A stretch of 64,000 nt of DNA from Boswellia sacra (taxonomy: Eukaryota > Streptophyta > Magnoliopsida > Sapindales > Burseraceae). Of the stretch, positions 1 through 12,602 are shown piece by piece. Within the stretch, counting starts at the first letter, position 1, and each line of letters starts with the position of its first letter. The notes below the pieces were generated by a model. It made no database searches. It was given only the letters and a program-made list of their open reading frames with translations, and was not told the origin of the DNA. The stretch lies in NCBI GenBank assembly GCA_013180625.2, contig SNVD02014965.1:868001-932000 (forward strand), read 5' to 3'. The position numbers and the translations under genes were made by a program.

Positions 1-1650
1 AGTTAGAAGAAAGCCAGCATTGATGTCAAATGATCAAGTATTAGGATTTGATAATGAGGATCTACTTACACATTTTGTTTTATTTTCAAATTGTGATCCT
101 ACAATGTTTGAAGTAGTTGTCAAAGAGCAAAAATGACAAAAGGTTATGGATGAGGAGATTGTAGCCATTGAGAGAAATAATTCGTGGGAATTGACTGAAC
201 TTCCAAAAGGGCAGAAAATAATTGGTGCGAAGTGGACTTACAAGACAAATTAGTTGAAGGAAAATGGCGAAGTTGAAAAATATAAGGCACGCTTGGTGGC
301 TAAAGGCTACAAATAAGAGTTTCGCGTGGACTACAAGGAGGTGTTTGCTCCTGTTGCGAGGCATGATACAATCAGATTGTTGATTGCAATAGCAGCTCAA
401 AATGCTTGGCCCATTTTCCAACTTGATGTGAAATTAACATTTCTACATGGAGACTTACAAGAAAAGGTATTCATTGATCAACCTCCTGGTTATATTATAA
501 AAGGTAGTAAGCACAAAGTTTATAAATTGAAAAAGGCTTTGTATAGACTAAAGCAAGCACCTAGAGCTTGGTATAGTCGTATAGATGTTTATTTATTGAA
601 GGAAGGTTTTAAAAAGTGTCCATATGCTAATACTCTTTACATAAAAATTGAGATAAAGGAAAGATGCTTGTGGTATGTCTATATGTAGATGATTTGATTT
701 ATACCGGAGGTGATAGTGTTATGTTTGAGAAATTTAAGGACTCTATGATGCATGAGTTTGACATGTCTGATCTTGGTATGATGCATTATTTTTTGGCATA
801 GAATTTGTGCAAACAACTACTGGAATATTTATTTCTCAAAAGAAATATGTTCAAGAGATCTTAGCAAGGTTTCAGATGAAGGATTGCAACCCGGTTACAA
901 CTTCGGTTGAGTTGGGATTGAAGCTTGTGAAGAATCCTATAGGCAAAGGAGCTGATAGTACACTTTTCAAACAAATTGTTGGAAGTTTGATTTACTTAAT
1001 AGCAATTCGACTTGATATAATGTATGCAGTCAGTCTTATTAGCATATATATGGAGAGTCCAAAAGAGGTTCATCTACAAGCTGTAAAGAGGATTCTACGT
1101 TACTTGCGTGGTACTGCTGAATATGATTTGTTTTATAAAATGAAACAGAACTCTGTTATGTTTGGGTTCACAGACAGTGATTATGCAGGAGATTTGGATG
1201 ACAAAAAAAGCACATCCGAATATGTGTTTATGATGGGTTCTACAGCAATTTCGTGGTCATAAAAAAAGTAACCAATAGTCACTTTGTCAACAACAGAAGC
1301 TGAGTTCATTGCAGCAGTTGAACTTAGCTTCTTGTGCATTTCAAACACTTTGGTTGAGGAAGATTCTTGAGAAACTTCAGTTCAAGCAACTAGGTTCTAC
1401 TCAAATATTTTGTGATAACAATTCAGCTATTAAGCTTTCAAATAATCCTGTTTTACATGGAAGGTGCAAACACATAGATGTGAGATATCATTTCCTGCAT
1501 GATCTCACAAAAGATGGAATCATTGATCTTGTTTACTGCAGAAGTGAAGATCAAGTGACTGATATCTTCACCAAACCTCTCAAATTGGCAAGTTTTGTAA
1601 AGCTTAGGAAGTTGCTTAGAGTTTGCACTATTGAAGATGCAGTTTGAGGG
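1..1650 (+). pseudogene. Decayed Copia polyprotein, reverse transcriptase and RNase H part
   Basis: The 3' part of a Ty1/Copia pol gene that enters from the left edge. In order it shows the N-terminal RT segment (NNSWELTELPKGQK-like, about 178-220), RT core [17 protein letters not shown] (421-471), [14 protein letters not shown], the YVDD active-site motif near 680 in a shifted frame, then RNase H with DSDYAGDLDDKKSTSEYVF (about 1174-1230), TEAEF, the DIFTKPLKLASFVKLRKLL tail and a stop at 1645-1647. Several in-frame stops (for example near 135, 252, 313) and frame changes near 670, 800 and 1260-1310 make it non-functional. The lineage inside Copia is not settled. Gag, protease and integrase lie outside the window or are lost. 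Confidence 0.9.
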
Positions 1651-1708
1651 AGAGGTCTGCATGAGAATTAAACTGAACATTTCCCAATATTCAGTTTAAG
1701 GGAGGGAA

Positions 1709-1987
1709 TGTTAGAGTTCTATGCAAATATTATGCAGATCATGTGTCCTATTCTTTAGGAATAAGTTATTGACTTTGATTTGGTCATGATTTGATCATTT
1801 CATGTGAGTAATCTTAGGCATTAGTTATCCTATTATTTCTCTACAAGTTAATAGTGATTTAGTGGTAGATCGTGGTCCTATATTCATAGATTCAAGTTAT
1901 ATTCAGTTGATGTAACGCCTATATAACGGCTATTTCGGTTTGAATAAAATCATCCAATTATTCACCTCTGTTTTGTATGTCGTAACA
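1709..1987 (+). repeat. Probable 3' LTR of the left-edge Copia element
   Basis: A purine-rich tract (GGAGGGAA, 1701-1708) directly precedes TGTTAGAG, the usual position of a polypurine tract and LTR start. The candidate right end is ...CGTAACA at 1987, giving TGTTA...TAACA ends and a short LTR of about 279 bp. A second TAACA near 2055 is an alternative end. The 5' LTR is outside the window, so neither identity nor target duplication can be tested here. Confidence 0.6.
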
Positions 1988-2868
1988 GACTTCTATTATG
2001 TTATTCCTAATATACGACATCAGAATTTTACAAATTCGGATCCGAGTGTGTAACATATTGTTGTTATTTGTTGGAGCTGCTACTGTTATTATTGCAGTTT
2101 CACAGGTCTAAGATATTCATTATTGTTTTAACAGTCAATTTCTCATGTTCAGGTATGGAGGCTTAAGGGCCAAGGTACGTGTATCCATATTCAAGTTGGT
2201 TGTTGACACGTAATTGAATTAAAATAATACTGTGGCAGAATGTTTATTTGCACCTTAGCACGTGTTGTGATTTACAAAAAAAAAACCGTGCAATCAAACG
2301 CGTTTGAATCTCTCATTTGGCAACTTTTCGTCAGAATAAAGCGGGCGCGTCTTCATTTTAGGTGGCAGCCGGCAGCACCAGCGAGACTAGACTGGTTCGA
2401 ACCTTTCAATGTCAAGATCTAGCCACCTTGTATAACTTTCGTTTCTTCCAGATGGGTTCCGGTCAAACAAGACGTGTTGTAACATGCAAAAGCTAGCTAG
2501 CTCTATACAACATGGACATTAATATTAATGAAGTTTAAAAATTAAGTTCCGTTCTTATTTCAAAAATCGAATTTGCATATATTCTTATTTCTTATGCGAA
2601 TTTCAGAAAGAAATATTATAAATTGACCAATCATGATTCATGATCACCATCTTTCATCATTTCGTCCTATTTTCATTAATATATAAAAAATAAACAAACA
2701 CATAAAAGTCTTCATCTTAGTTGAATATCAAAGATAGAAACAATATATACGGAATACGCCAACCGAAATATGCTCCCACACTCGTATATGTAAAACAGAA
2801 ATCCTAAAAATCCTAAAATTGATCTATTATTTTAGATTTCTCATCTATTTTTGGTAGATGATTTTGAT
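1988..2868. other. Intergenic, upstream region of first GH17-X8 gene
   Basis: No convincing gene. Mostly AT-rich sequence with one GC-richer patch near 2340-2410. The last 30 bases before the TATA box (TTTTTGGTAGATGATTTTGA-type sequence) are shared with the upstream region of the second GH17-X8 gene and are likely core promoter. Confidence 0.6.
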
Positions 2869-2876
2869 TATAAATA
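2869..2876 (+). promoter_or_regulatory. TATA box of GH17-X8 gene 1
   Basis: TATAAATA, 83 bases before the chosen ATG. The TATA box and its preceding 25 or so bases are conserved at the second GH17-X8 gene. Confidence 0.75.
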
Positions 2877-2958
2877 GGGTACAATCTATAAGACATCCAT
2901 AACCCAAAATTCTCAATCACTTCCCGGGCTACTCTAGAAGTTGCCCATCATAGTGATA

Positions 2959-4149
2959 ATGTCAACAACAAGGGCCAACACCGCTCTCCTCCTCTTCAGC
3001 AGCCTCATACTTCAGCTGGCCACCATTACCAGCGCCATCGGAGTGAACTATGGCACATTAGGAAACAACCTTCCCCCACCTGCAAAGGTGGCCAACTTTC
3101 TAAAAACAAGAACATGGATTGATGCCATTAAGCTCTTTGATGCCAACCCTGATATTCTTCGTGGCTTTGCCAACACTAACATTTCTGTGACTGTCAGCAC
3201 AGGAAACGGTGACATTCCAGATCTTGCTAAGCTTCCTGCTGCAAAAGACTGGGTTGCCAAGAACATTGCACCATTTTATCCAGCCACAAAGATCATTCGG
3301 GTTGTTGTTGGTAATGAAATCCTTCAGAGCAACAATAAGGAGTGGATTTATAATCTTGTTCCTGCCATGAAGTCTCTTCACCTGGCTTTGCAACAGGCTG
3401 GATTTAAAGATATTAAGGTTAGTTAAATCAAATGTTCCAGATTATAATTTATCACATAATCGAGTAACATTTTCATTGTTCATAAATCAATTGGCAATGA
3501 TCTTTTCAGGTCTCAACACCACATACTCTAGGCTTCCTCCAGAACTCCGACCAACCAAGTGAAGGCACCTTCAAAGTTGGGTATGACAAGGAAATCATCG
3601 CTCCCATGCTTCAATTCTTCCGTGAAACCAAGTCAGCTTTGATGATTAACCCATACCCTTACTTCAGCTACTCACAAAACATGGCTAACTACATTCTATT
3701 CAAGTTCAACCATGGCGTTTATGACAAGAACACTAAAATAACCTACTACAACATGTTCGAAGGTCAGATGGACGCTGTATACTCGGCCATGAAGAAACTT
3801 GGTTATGCTGATGTGCCCATTGTGGTGGCTGAGACGGGTTGGCCCTCAGCTGGAGACTCCGACGAGCCGCATGCTACTGTGGAAAACGCTGTCTCGTTTA
3901 ATGGCAACTTAATTAAGCATGTTACCTCCGGGAAGGGAACACCTCTGATGCCGAAACGGAAATTTGAGACTTATATTTTCGGTCTCTTCAACGAGAATCA
4001 GAAGCCTGGTAAGACATCAGAGAAGAATTTTGGGTTATTTAAGCCGGATTTGACTCCCGCTTATGATGTTGGGATTATAATCAATGGGAGGGTATGAACA
4101 CCATCACTTTGGTTGCGCCTTGTACTTGATATATCTTAATATCTTAATA

Positions 4150-4190
<41 letters not shown>

Positions 4191-4709
4191 TTGGTTTAAA
4201 ATAATTTAATTAAGTTATCTTAATTTATGTTTGATGTAGTCCGGAGCCAAAAAGACCCGATCTACACCAGCACAACCTCAACCAACTCAACCTCAACCGT
4301 CACCAGCACAATCTCAGCCGGCTGCAGGCAAGAAATTCTGTGTGGCAAAACAAGACGCTGATGATAAGGTCTTGCAAGCAAACATAGACTACGTGTGCAG
4401 CAAGGGTATTGACTGCAAGCCTATTCAAGCTGGTGGTGCTTGCTTTGAGCCCAACAATGTGAAGGCTCACGCATCATACGTTATGAACGCCTATTACAGC
4501 GCTAATGGCCGCAATGATTTCAACTGCGATTTCAAGAAATCTGGTTTCATATCTACTCAAAATCCAAGTACGTGATTAAATAAGATAAATTGATATTTAT
4601 CTTATTACTTTATAAAATTAACTCTTCTAATGTTTCCTAACATATATTTAATTTCTCTAATTTATATATGCATCTGTTTACAGGCAATGGCAAATGTGTG
4701 TACGCTTGA
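2959..4709 (+). CDS. Secreted beta-1,3-glucanase (GH17) with C-terminal X8/CBM43 domain, gene 1
   Basis: Four exons: 2959-3417, 3510-4091, 4240-4567, 4684-4709 (GT-AG introns of 92, 148 and 116 bp, phases 0, 0, 1), 464 aa. Residues 1-26 are a signal peptide; the mature enzyme starts at IGVNYGTLGNN. The GH17 barrel spans about 27-345 with proposed acid/base Glu120 in VGNEIL and nucleophile Glu261 in VVAETGWPS. A Pro/Gln-rich linker (about 355-376) leads to an X8 domain from 378 to the end, with the last Cys in the 26-nt terminal exon (GKCVYA). It ends right after X8, with no hydrophobic tail for a GPI anchor, as in Ole e 9-type proteins. GH17 enzymes hydrolyse beta-1,3-glucan and X8 binds it; the likely site is cell wall or pollen, by analogy. 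ATG 2959 is chosen because it gives the signal peptide and matches gene 2. Confidence 0.93.
4151..4187. repeat. AT dinucleotide microsatellite in intron 2 of GH17-X8 gene 1
   Basis: A run of alternating TA inside the second intron. The same intron of the second GH17-X8 gene lacks it, so it expanded or was lost after the duplication. Confidence 0.85.
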
Positions 4710-6882
4710 GGTCAGAGTTGGAAGATCAGCAGTAGAGTTGCTTACAGTTGATGGGGCTGCGGAAGCAACTCTAGTGCTGAGTGCTAATTTATTGTATACA
4801 CTTGTTTTTTGTCGTCCAATTTAGCTGTGACATTATTATTTGACGACAGACAAGTGTAATATCATAAGCAAATTAATGCAAAAGCATTGTTCATTTGTAA
4901 TTAAGTGTGTTTTGTATGTGAGTTTTGGAATTGCCGCTAAGCCCGCAACAAGAACCAGTTAACATAACATCAAGTCGGAACGAAAATTGAGCTAAAATTG
5001 GATTCATTTTCATCACATGCTCTAATATTGTTAATGCAAATGATGAAGCTAACTCATGAATTGTTCAATGCAACCCGTGTCAGTGTTATTCCAAGAAATG
5101 GGCCTTCCGTGGGCTTAGACCCATATGAATAATTTAATCGAACTATAAGTAGGAATGTCGGATGATGTTAAAACTGATTTTCATGGAAAAGTGTCCTTTA
5201 TACATTGAGGCCGTCCTTCAATTTAGAAATCCAATGGTTATTTTCTTTAAGATGATCTCAACTTCCTAGCATGCCTCCGCCACACTGCACCTCCACAAAT
5301 CTTTTTTCCTTCGCACCGAAACCAACTCGCCACCATAATCCGAAGGCTTTTGATGGCACAGGCATACCCAATGAATGACACTGCTCCTTAACAAAACTCA
5401 CACTGAGAAGGAGACCTTAATTCTACCTTACCCATCATAATAATAATTTTCATTCTCTCATTCTCGTGAGTAGTGCCGGCTCATTAATGGACAGGGGCAA
5501 GACAATTGGTTAGGCCTGGCTATTAAAACATACTATTTTTATTAACAGAATACTAAAAATAAGTTTCATTTACCTAAATTAAAACCAAATGGTGTACACC
5601 CTTTTTGTTTTTACTAATGGCCATTCAATAGTATTCAATTATTTCTCTTTGCCAATCACACTAATTTTTTTCGTAATTTATCATTATAATTCAAATTTCT
5701 GTGCTCCTATATTTCTTTTACGATAGAATTATCTAATCATGGGATTATGTTTTAACTGAATGTTACTTTTAAAAATATAATTAAAAAAAGTACTGTCAAG
5801 TAATTTATGTTTCTATATAGTGACTCGAAATTAACTTGAAACTAACTTTGAATGACTGAAATATATACTTTTGAGTAAAAATTATAGCTTTAAATGATGA
5901 AAAATTATAGTTTTGAAGAAAGAATAATTGAAAAATGTAATCTTAGGTGAAGACTATAATTTTGAAGAAAGAATTATTATAAAGTAAATTCTAAATCGAA
6001 AATAAAGTTTCTGAGTGACTCAAAATTAATTTTTGAGAGACTCCTAGTTATATTTATAAGAAAAATTTTGTAATTTTCAATGATGAGTGCTTGTAATTTT
6101 TAAGAAAAAGTAATTGAAAAATATAATTTTGGTGACTATAGTATGTAATTATGAGTGCTAAAAAAAAGTTATACCCAAAATTTGATCCCTCTCTCTTATG
6201 GGTAACAAAAAATCCTTTGAAATTCTAAAATTGATATGCTCAAATACAATATAAAATAAAAATAATTGAATGAAGCTTGTAACTACAATAACACAAAAAT
6301 ATGGGAGGCGTAAGCACTAAACGTTTTTGGGTTAACTTCTCTAACTGCCCTTAAAGTCTGAGTGTTTGACTCATTATTTTTTATTTGTTTAATGTATATT
6401 AGTGGAGGTAGAATTATCTTTCCAAACTTCCAATAGTTTGATTACGAACAGAATTATAGTTGATTAATTTGTGGAACCTTAGGATAGTTTTCCATTAAAT
6501 TGGAAAAGCCTATTTCCAATTGATATTTAAACCAAACTTTTTAATTACTTTGTTCAACCTTTGATTTGGGATGCTTCATGCTCCTTCATACGATCCACGG
6601 TGAGCCATTATATAGGAGTCAGGACCACGAAACAGCCAACCAAAATTGGCTTTTATAAAACATGTCAACACCTGCGATTGCGATTCTCAATTCACTTCGA
6701 CCATTTCAAATTGCTTCATGGACCCAACCCGTCAAATACATATTAAATCGGCTATTTCCTAGGCAAACGAAAATGAGCTTGTTTAATGGGATTTGACCAC
6801 TAAATGCAAATACGCTGGAATACCGCCTCTCTCATAACACTATTGCCAGTATTTCTCACTATTTTTGGTAGATGATTTTGAT
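4710..6882. other. Spacer between the two GH17-X8 genes
   Basis: No gene seen. The first 700 bases are homologous to the 3' flanks of gene 2 and of the stand-alone X8 genes (shared words such as AGCTGTGACATTA, GAGTTTTGGAATTGCCGCTAA, CTGCTCTAATATTGTTAATG). About 5860-6160 holds degenerate direct repeats around TATAATTTTGAAGAAAGAAT. The rest is AT-rich and unassigned. Confidence 0.6.
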
Positions 6883-6890
6883 TATAAATA
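6883..6890 (+). promoter_or_regulatory. TATA box of GH17-X8 gene 2
   Basis: TATAAATA, 68 bases before the ATG, preceded by the same GGTAGATGATTTTGAT context as gene 1. Confidence 0.75.
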
Positions 6891-6957
6891 GCATCAATCT
6901 ATTAGACATCCGTAAATCCAAAATTGTCAATCAGTTTTCTCCAACGGATCAGTAATA

Positions 6958-8668
6958 ATGTCCAGAACAAGGACCACCACCGCCCTACTCCTCCTAAGCA
7001 GCCTCATACTTCAGCTGGCCACCACCACCAACGCCATTGGTGTAAACTATGGCACATTAGGAAACAACCTTCCCCCACCTGCTCAGGTGGCCAACTTTCT
7101 AAAAACAAGAACATGGATTGATGCCATTAAGCTCTTTGATACCAACCCTGACATCCTCCGTGGCTTTGCCAACACTAACATTGCTGTGACTGTCAGCACT
7201 GGAAACGGTGACATTCCAACTCTAGCTAAGCTTCCTGCTGCAAAAGACTGGGTTGCCAAGAACATTGCACCATTTTACCCAGCCACAAAGATCATTCGGA
7301 TTGCTATTGGCAATGAAATCCTTCAGAGCAATAATAAGGAGTGGATTTATAATCTTGTTCCTGCCATGAAGACTCTTCACCTGGCTTTGCAACAGGCTGG
7401 ATTTAAAGATATTAAGGTTAGTTAAATCAAATGTTCCAGATTATTTTATCAGAAAATCGAGTGACATTTTCTTTGGTCATAAATCAATTGGTAATGAATA
7501 TTATTTTTGCAGGTCTCAACACCAAATACTCTAGGCTTCCTCCAGACCTCCGAACCACCAAGTGAAGGCACCTTCAGAGTTGGGTATGACAAGGAAATCA
7601 TCGCTCCCATGCTTCAATTCTTCCGTGAAACCAAGTCAGCTTTGATGATTAACCCATACCCTTACTTCAGCTACTCACAAAACATGGCTAACTACATTCT
7701 GTTCAAGTTCAACCATGGCGTTTATGACAAGAACACTAAAATAACCTACTACAACATGTTCGAAGGTCAGATGGATGCTGTATACTCGGCCATGAAGAAA
7801 CTTGGTTATGCTGATGTGCCCATTGTGGTGGCTGAGACGGGCTGGCCCTCAGCTGGAGACTCCGACGAGCCGCATGCTACTGTGGAAAACGCTGTCTCGT
7901 TTAATGGCAACTTAATTAAGCATGTTACCTCCGGGAAGGGAACTCCTCTGATGCCGAAACGGAAATTTGAGACTTATATTTTCGGTCTCTTCAACGAGAA
8001 TCAGAAGCCTGGTAAGACATCAGAGAAGAATTTTGGGTTATTTAAGCCGGATTTGACTCCCGCTTATGATGTTGGGATTATAATCAATGGGCAGGTATGA
8101 ATACATAACATCACTTCGGCTGCTTTTGCGCTTGATATCTTAATAGAATTTAGATAGATCGAATAATGTGCAATATTTAGTATTCGCTGTTTTAAAATAA
8201 TTTTAAGTTGTGTTCATGTGTGATGTAGTCCGGAGACAAGCAGACCTCTACACCAGCACAACCTCAACCGCAATCTCAGCCGGCTGCGGGCAAGAAATTC
8301 TGTGTGGCAAAACAGGACGCTGACGATAAGGTCTTGCAAGCAAACATAGACTATGTGTGCGGCAAGGGCATTGACTGCAAGCCTATTCAAGCTGGTGGTG
8401 CTTGCTTTGAGCCCAACACTGTGAAGGCTCACGCATCGTACGTCATGAACGCTTACTACAGCGCCAATGGCCGCAATGATTTCAACTGCGATTTCAACAA
8501 ATCTGGTTTCCTATCTACTCAAAATCCAAGTACGTGATTAAATTCTTTAAATTGATATTAATCTTACTTTGCAAAATTAGCTCTTCTAATGATTCCTAAC
8601 ATATATTTAATTTCGCTAATTTATATATGTATCTGTTTACAGGCAATGACAAGTGTGTGTACGCTTGA
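6958..8668 (+). CDS. Secreted beta-1,3-glucanase (GH17) with C-terminal X8/CBM43 domain, gene 2
   Basis: Tandem duplicate of gene 1 with the same structure: exons 6958-7416, 7513-8094, 8229-8529, 8643-8668 (introns 96, 134 and 113 bp; phases 0, 0, 1), 455 aa. Signal peptide about 1-26, GH17 barrel with GNEIL (Glu120) and VAETGWPS (Glu261), a shorter Pro/Gln linker than gene 1 (nine residues fewer) and a complete six-Cys X8 domain ending GKCVYA-type (here NDKCVYA). No GPI-anchor tail. The second exon is nearly identical to gene 1 from about 7596 to 8093, while the first exon has diverged more, which suggests gene conversion. Same expected role: secreted callose hydrolase with a glucan-binding module. 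Substrate and tissue are inferred from the family. Confidence 0.93.
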
Positions 8669-11022
8669 GGTCAGAGATGGAAGATCAGCAGTAGAGTTGC
8701 TTACAACAGATAGGCTGTGTAAGCTACTTTACTGCGAGTGCAGATCGATTGTATACACTTGTTATCTGTGTTTCCATTTTTCCTGAAGACGTCTATTCTA
8801 GCTGTGACATTGCTTGACAACGTTCAAGTGTAATGATCCTAACAAACTAATGCAAAAAAGCATTGTTCATTTGTAATTAAAGTGTGTTGTGTAAGTGACT
8901 TTCGGAATTGCCGCTACCCTGTAAGCTGTAACAAAACCGTTTAACACATGACATCAATTCGAAACGAAAATTAGCTAAAACTTCATTCATTCATCGCCTG
9001 CTGAAATAATATCAGTAAATTGTTCAGCGGAATCCATTCTCAGTGTTATTAATCAAGGGGGTTAGACCCATGTACAATTAATGGCAAGATTTTGGGCTCC
9101 TACACAACAAATTAAATCAAGCGTCTAGTAGAATAACGGTTAAACTAATTTTCATAGGAAAAGTGTCCTTTATGTATTGAAGCATTACTAAATTCAAAAA
9201 TGCAATATTAGAGACTATCTTTATGTAAGATTATCATCAAATTCCTTGCGCACGTCGCACTGCATCTCCAGAATCTTCTTTCCGTGGCACGGAAACCAAA
9301 TTGCCCACCATAATTTTAAAGGCTTGAGATGGCACACTGTTCGAATTACAATGCTCTTCATTATTATAAGTCATTCCCATATATAATCTTCACACTCCTA
9401 CCCGTGTGTTGGAGATGATGTTGACCTTGTTTTTTAGCCCAATGCTTTTTTCTGACGGATAGGCGCCGATGCCCTTCGCAATATGGATTTTGCTTAAATA
9501 AAATTTTTGTGGTAAATTAGTGTAAATTAGATGTATGAAAAGGTTGATTTTATAGTGTTAACTAATGACCTTTCAGATTTAAAATAGATGATGAATTTTA
9601 TTCAAAACAAAAGTATAAAATTTTTAGTTTTATGAGTTAGGGTGGAAATGTAATTTAATAAATTTTTTTAGTCAACATTATAATGTCAACTCTTTCATGC
9701 ATGGATACATACATACAAACATGCATATATAAAAAATTATGACACATAAGCATGTTATGTAAGCAATGCGAGACTGAAAATGATATATAAGTTTTTAAAA
9801 ATAAACAGAATTAATCAATATTTTTTGGGTTGCAATAATTGATACTTGATATCAACATCAGAATTACTCAAAACCCAATTTAATTTATAAGTTTAGTTGA
9901 TAAATTAGTTTTTTATTTTGTATACCTTAATTTGCAGTCAAATTTAATTTATGCTTTAATTAAGACAATAAACGTTAATTTCCATGTTATGAAGATATAT
10001 TTAGTATTTAGATTAACTAAATTTCAATATATTTCTAAATTTCAAATATTTAACTGAAAACATAATGATTAATTTGGTGTCTCTATTAGCTGTGGGCTAT
10101 TTATTGTTAATCAAGGGCAAGCCTAGCAAATATCATTAAAGTTTGTCAAAATTTCATTCCATCCAGTCCAGGGGGTTTGAAAATTAAACTAAAAAAACGT
10201 CCAAAGTTGTAGCCAACGTTTTACTTGCTACATTAGTTCTATAATTCTATTGAAATTACAAAAAGGTATTCGATATGGATAAATAATAAATATATAAAAA
10301 ATTAATCTTTATAAGATATGTAACTCTCTTTCTCGCATTCTAATCCTCTAAAATTAAACCAACTGAATTAATTTATTACAAAAAAATAATGTTACACTTA
10401 AAATTCATTTATAAATAACACTCTTTACAATCTGAGTTAATAAAAATTTATAATAAGATTTTGTCAACTCAAATTGTAGGAAGAGTTAGTTATAAATGAG
10501 TTATAGGTGTAGTATTATTCTATAAAAAAATCAAAATATAAAATAAAAATCATGTCTAATAATCCGTCATCGTCGCTTGAAAAAATGCCATTTGCACCAA
10601 TAACATCAAAAGATTCACCTACGCCACGTTGCTACCCACCATCTATTGTCCAAGTGTCCAAAATTCTACCAATTTCTTTGAGAGCATCGTTAATAAATTG
10701 AAACAACCTCAATATATATATGTATTTTGTTTAATCCTTTACCATTACGAAATGACAAAAAATAAAAAAAAACTAAATAATTGTTCCTAACAATTAAGTA
10801 ACATCAATCACATTTGGATGTTTTTGTTAACTTTTTCAAAGTTAGTCAGGTTAATTTTTACAAAAACATTTGGATGTTTATGTGATTTTTTAATTCGTCG
10901 TACTATGTATTCCTATCTTTTAATTATTGTTATTCATTGTTTACGCCTATTGCATTCCAACACAACATCTGATCGATTGAGCCTTCCCCTACCACTACTG
11001 TGTGCATTGTGAATTTGTAATC
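8669..11022. other. Spacer between GH17-X8 gene 2 and the first X8 pseudogene
   Basis: No intact gene. 8669-9350 is a 3' flank homologous to that of gene 1. About 9005-11020 is a duplicate of about 41180-43190, the spacer before the X8 gene at 43194. The promoter of the downstream pseudogene is damaged at about 10935-10940 (see findings). Confidence 0.7.
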
Positions 11023-11633
11023 ATGGCAAGAACCACCTACGTCCTCCTTGCAGCCATCTTTGTCCTCCATATCTTCGAAATCATTACTCCGTCCGAAGTG
11101 GTAATCTATTGATATTGTTATTCAATACCCTTCATTAATTTATATTTCCGCTCAAATTAATTTAATTCCTTATAATATTATTTTTTTATTGGTTTGAAAT
11201 TTATGCTTTATTTATTTTTTTCGTCCAAGCAGCAACCTCAACAGCCAGGACAACAAGCTGGAGCTAGGAAATTATGTCTGGCAAAACCAGACGCCGAAGC
11301 GAAGGCCTTGCTAGCAAACATCGACTGTGCGTGCAGCAATGGTATTGACTGCAAGCCCATCCAACCCGGTGATGATTGCTATGAACCCAACGATGTGAAG
11401 GCTCACGCATCATACGCCATGAACGCTTTCTACAACGCAATAAAGGCCGCAACGATTTTAACTGCTATTTCAACAAAACTGACGTCCTGTCCTCTCAAAA
11501 TCCAAGTACGCGACTGGAGCCGTTAAATATTATTATGTTATAACATTGAGCTCTTCTAACATTTCCGACAATTTAATTCTCTAACTCTGTTATCTATCTG
11601 CTTACAGGCAGCTACAAGTGTGTGTACGCATGA
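11023..11633 (+). pseudogene. Stand-alone X8/CBM43 gene, broken by frameshift
   Basis: Exons corresponding to the intact paralogues: 11023-11100 (26-residue signal peptide starting MARTTYVLLAA), 11233-11505, 11608-11633. Exon 2 is 273 bp instead of 271: two extra bases after NAFYNA (near 11434) shift the frame, losing the last two conserved cysteines, and the phase no longer fits the terminal exon. There are also unusual changes upstream of the shift, such as an extra Cys in DCACSN and Asp for Gly in PGDDC. The promoter has lost its TATA box. If spliced as in the paralogues, the shifted frame would run into the 3' flank. Most likely non-functional. Confidence 0.88.
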
Positions 11634-12102
11634 GTTCAGATTTGGAATATCAGCACACGCGCACTGCATGATTACTCATCTAGTACTGATTATCGATTGA
11701 ATGCACCTGTTTGTTTGTAATAATTTTATTTGTCAAAGAAGATGTTCAATTCAGCTTATTAGCTGTGACAAAATTAATTACGTAGAAATGCAAAGAGCAT
11801 TATCCATTTTTAATAATTAAGTGTGTTGTGTACTGTGTACATGAGTTCTGAAATCGCCACTAAACACGTATGGTGACCCAAAAAAAAAATTACAATAACA
11901 TTAGTTCAGAAAGAAAATGAGGCAAATTCACCTGCTCTAATATTGTTCATGCCAATGAACAACAATAACTCGTTTTCATGTAAAGTATCCGTATAAAAAC
12001 ATTGACGCTGTACTAATTATTAATTTAGAATTGCACTATAGATTTTCTTTAAGATGGTCATCAACTTCCTACTACATTGAGAGGGAGGCGGGGAGCCATT
12101 AG
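11634..12102. other. 3' flank of the first X8 pseudogene up to the Copia insertion
   Basis: Homologous to the 3' flanks of the other X8 genes (TTAGCTGTGACA, TGAGTTCTGAAATCGCCACTAA-like sequence, GATTTTCTTTAAGATGG near 12040). No gene. It ends in ATTAG, the target-site copy of the next element. Confidence 0.7.
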
Positions 12103-12550
12103 TGTTAGGAGATTAAACACTCCTACCGCAGCTCAAATAAAAGACAAGAAACAAATTGTTATGTTAGAAATAACAATTTGGGTGGCACTGCCCTCCACAA
12201 TAAATAAAATAGACAACTTGGGCGGCTCAGCTTTCGCACAATAAATAAATTAAAGGCAATTAAAGAAAATAAAGACACAAATATTTAACGTGGTAAAACC
12301 CTCAATTTGAGGGAAACCTCCACGGGACAAGACCGAAAATATTTCACTATGAAGAAAAATATTACAATCTCTCTCACAATTAGAATGGAGGAGATTACAA
12401 GGGAGGAAGAAGAGAAAAGCTTAATACAGCTTGGTACACTTGTAAGAGGGGGAGGAGGCTTTATTATATAGCCAAGCCTCCCCACCTCTATTTTATTTCC
12501 CACCGATGTGGGATTGGGTGAAAGGCAAAAATGCCTTCACCCATTTCACA
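12103..12550 (-). repeat. 3' LTR of the 12-kb Copia element
   Basis: 448 bp, TG...CA ends in element orientation, almost identical to 16847-17297. It lacks three bases of an AGAAGCTTGG stretch found in the other LTR. Confidence 0.96.
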
Positions 12551-12602
12551 TTCTCCCACTTGAAGGCATTTTTCCTTTCAGTCTTGTCTCTATACATGCT
12601 GC

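Noticed and set aside
2380..2410. GGTTCGAACC, a tRNA B-box-like sequence
   Set aside because: No matching A box or cloverleaf arms upstream within tRNA distance.
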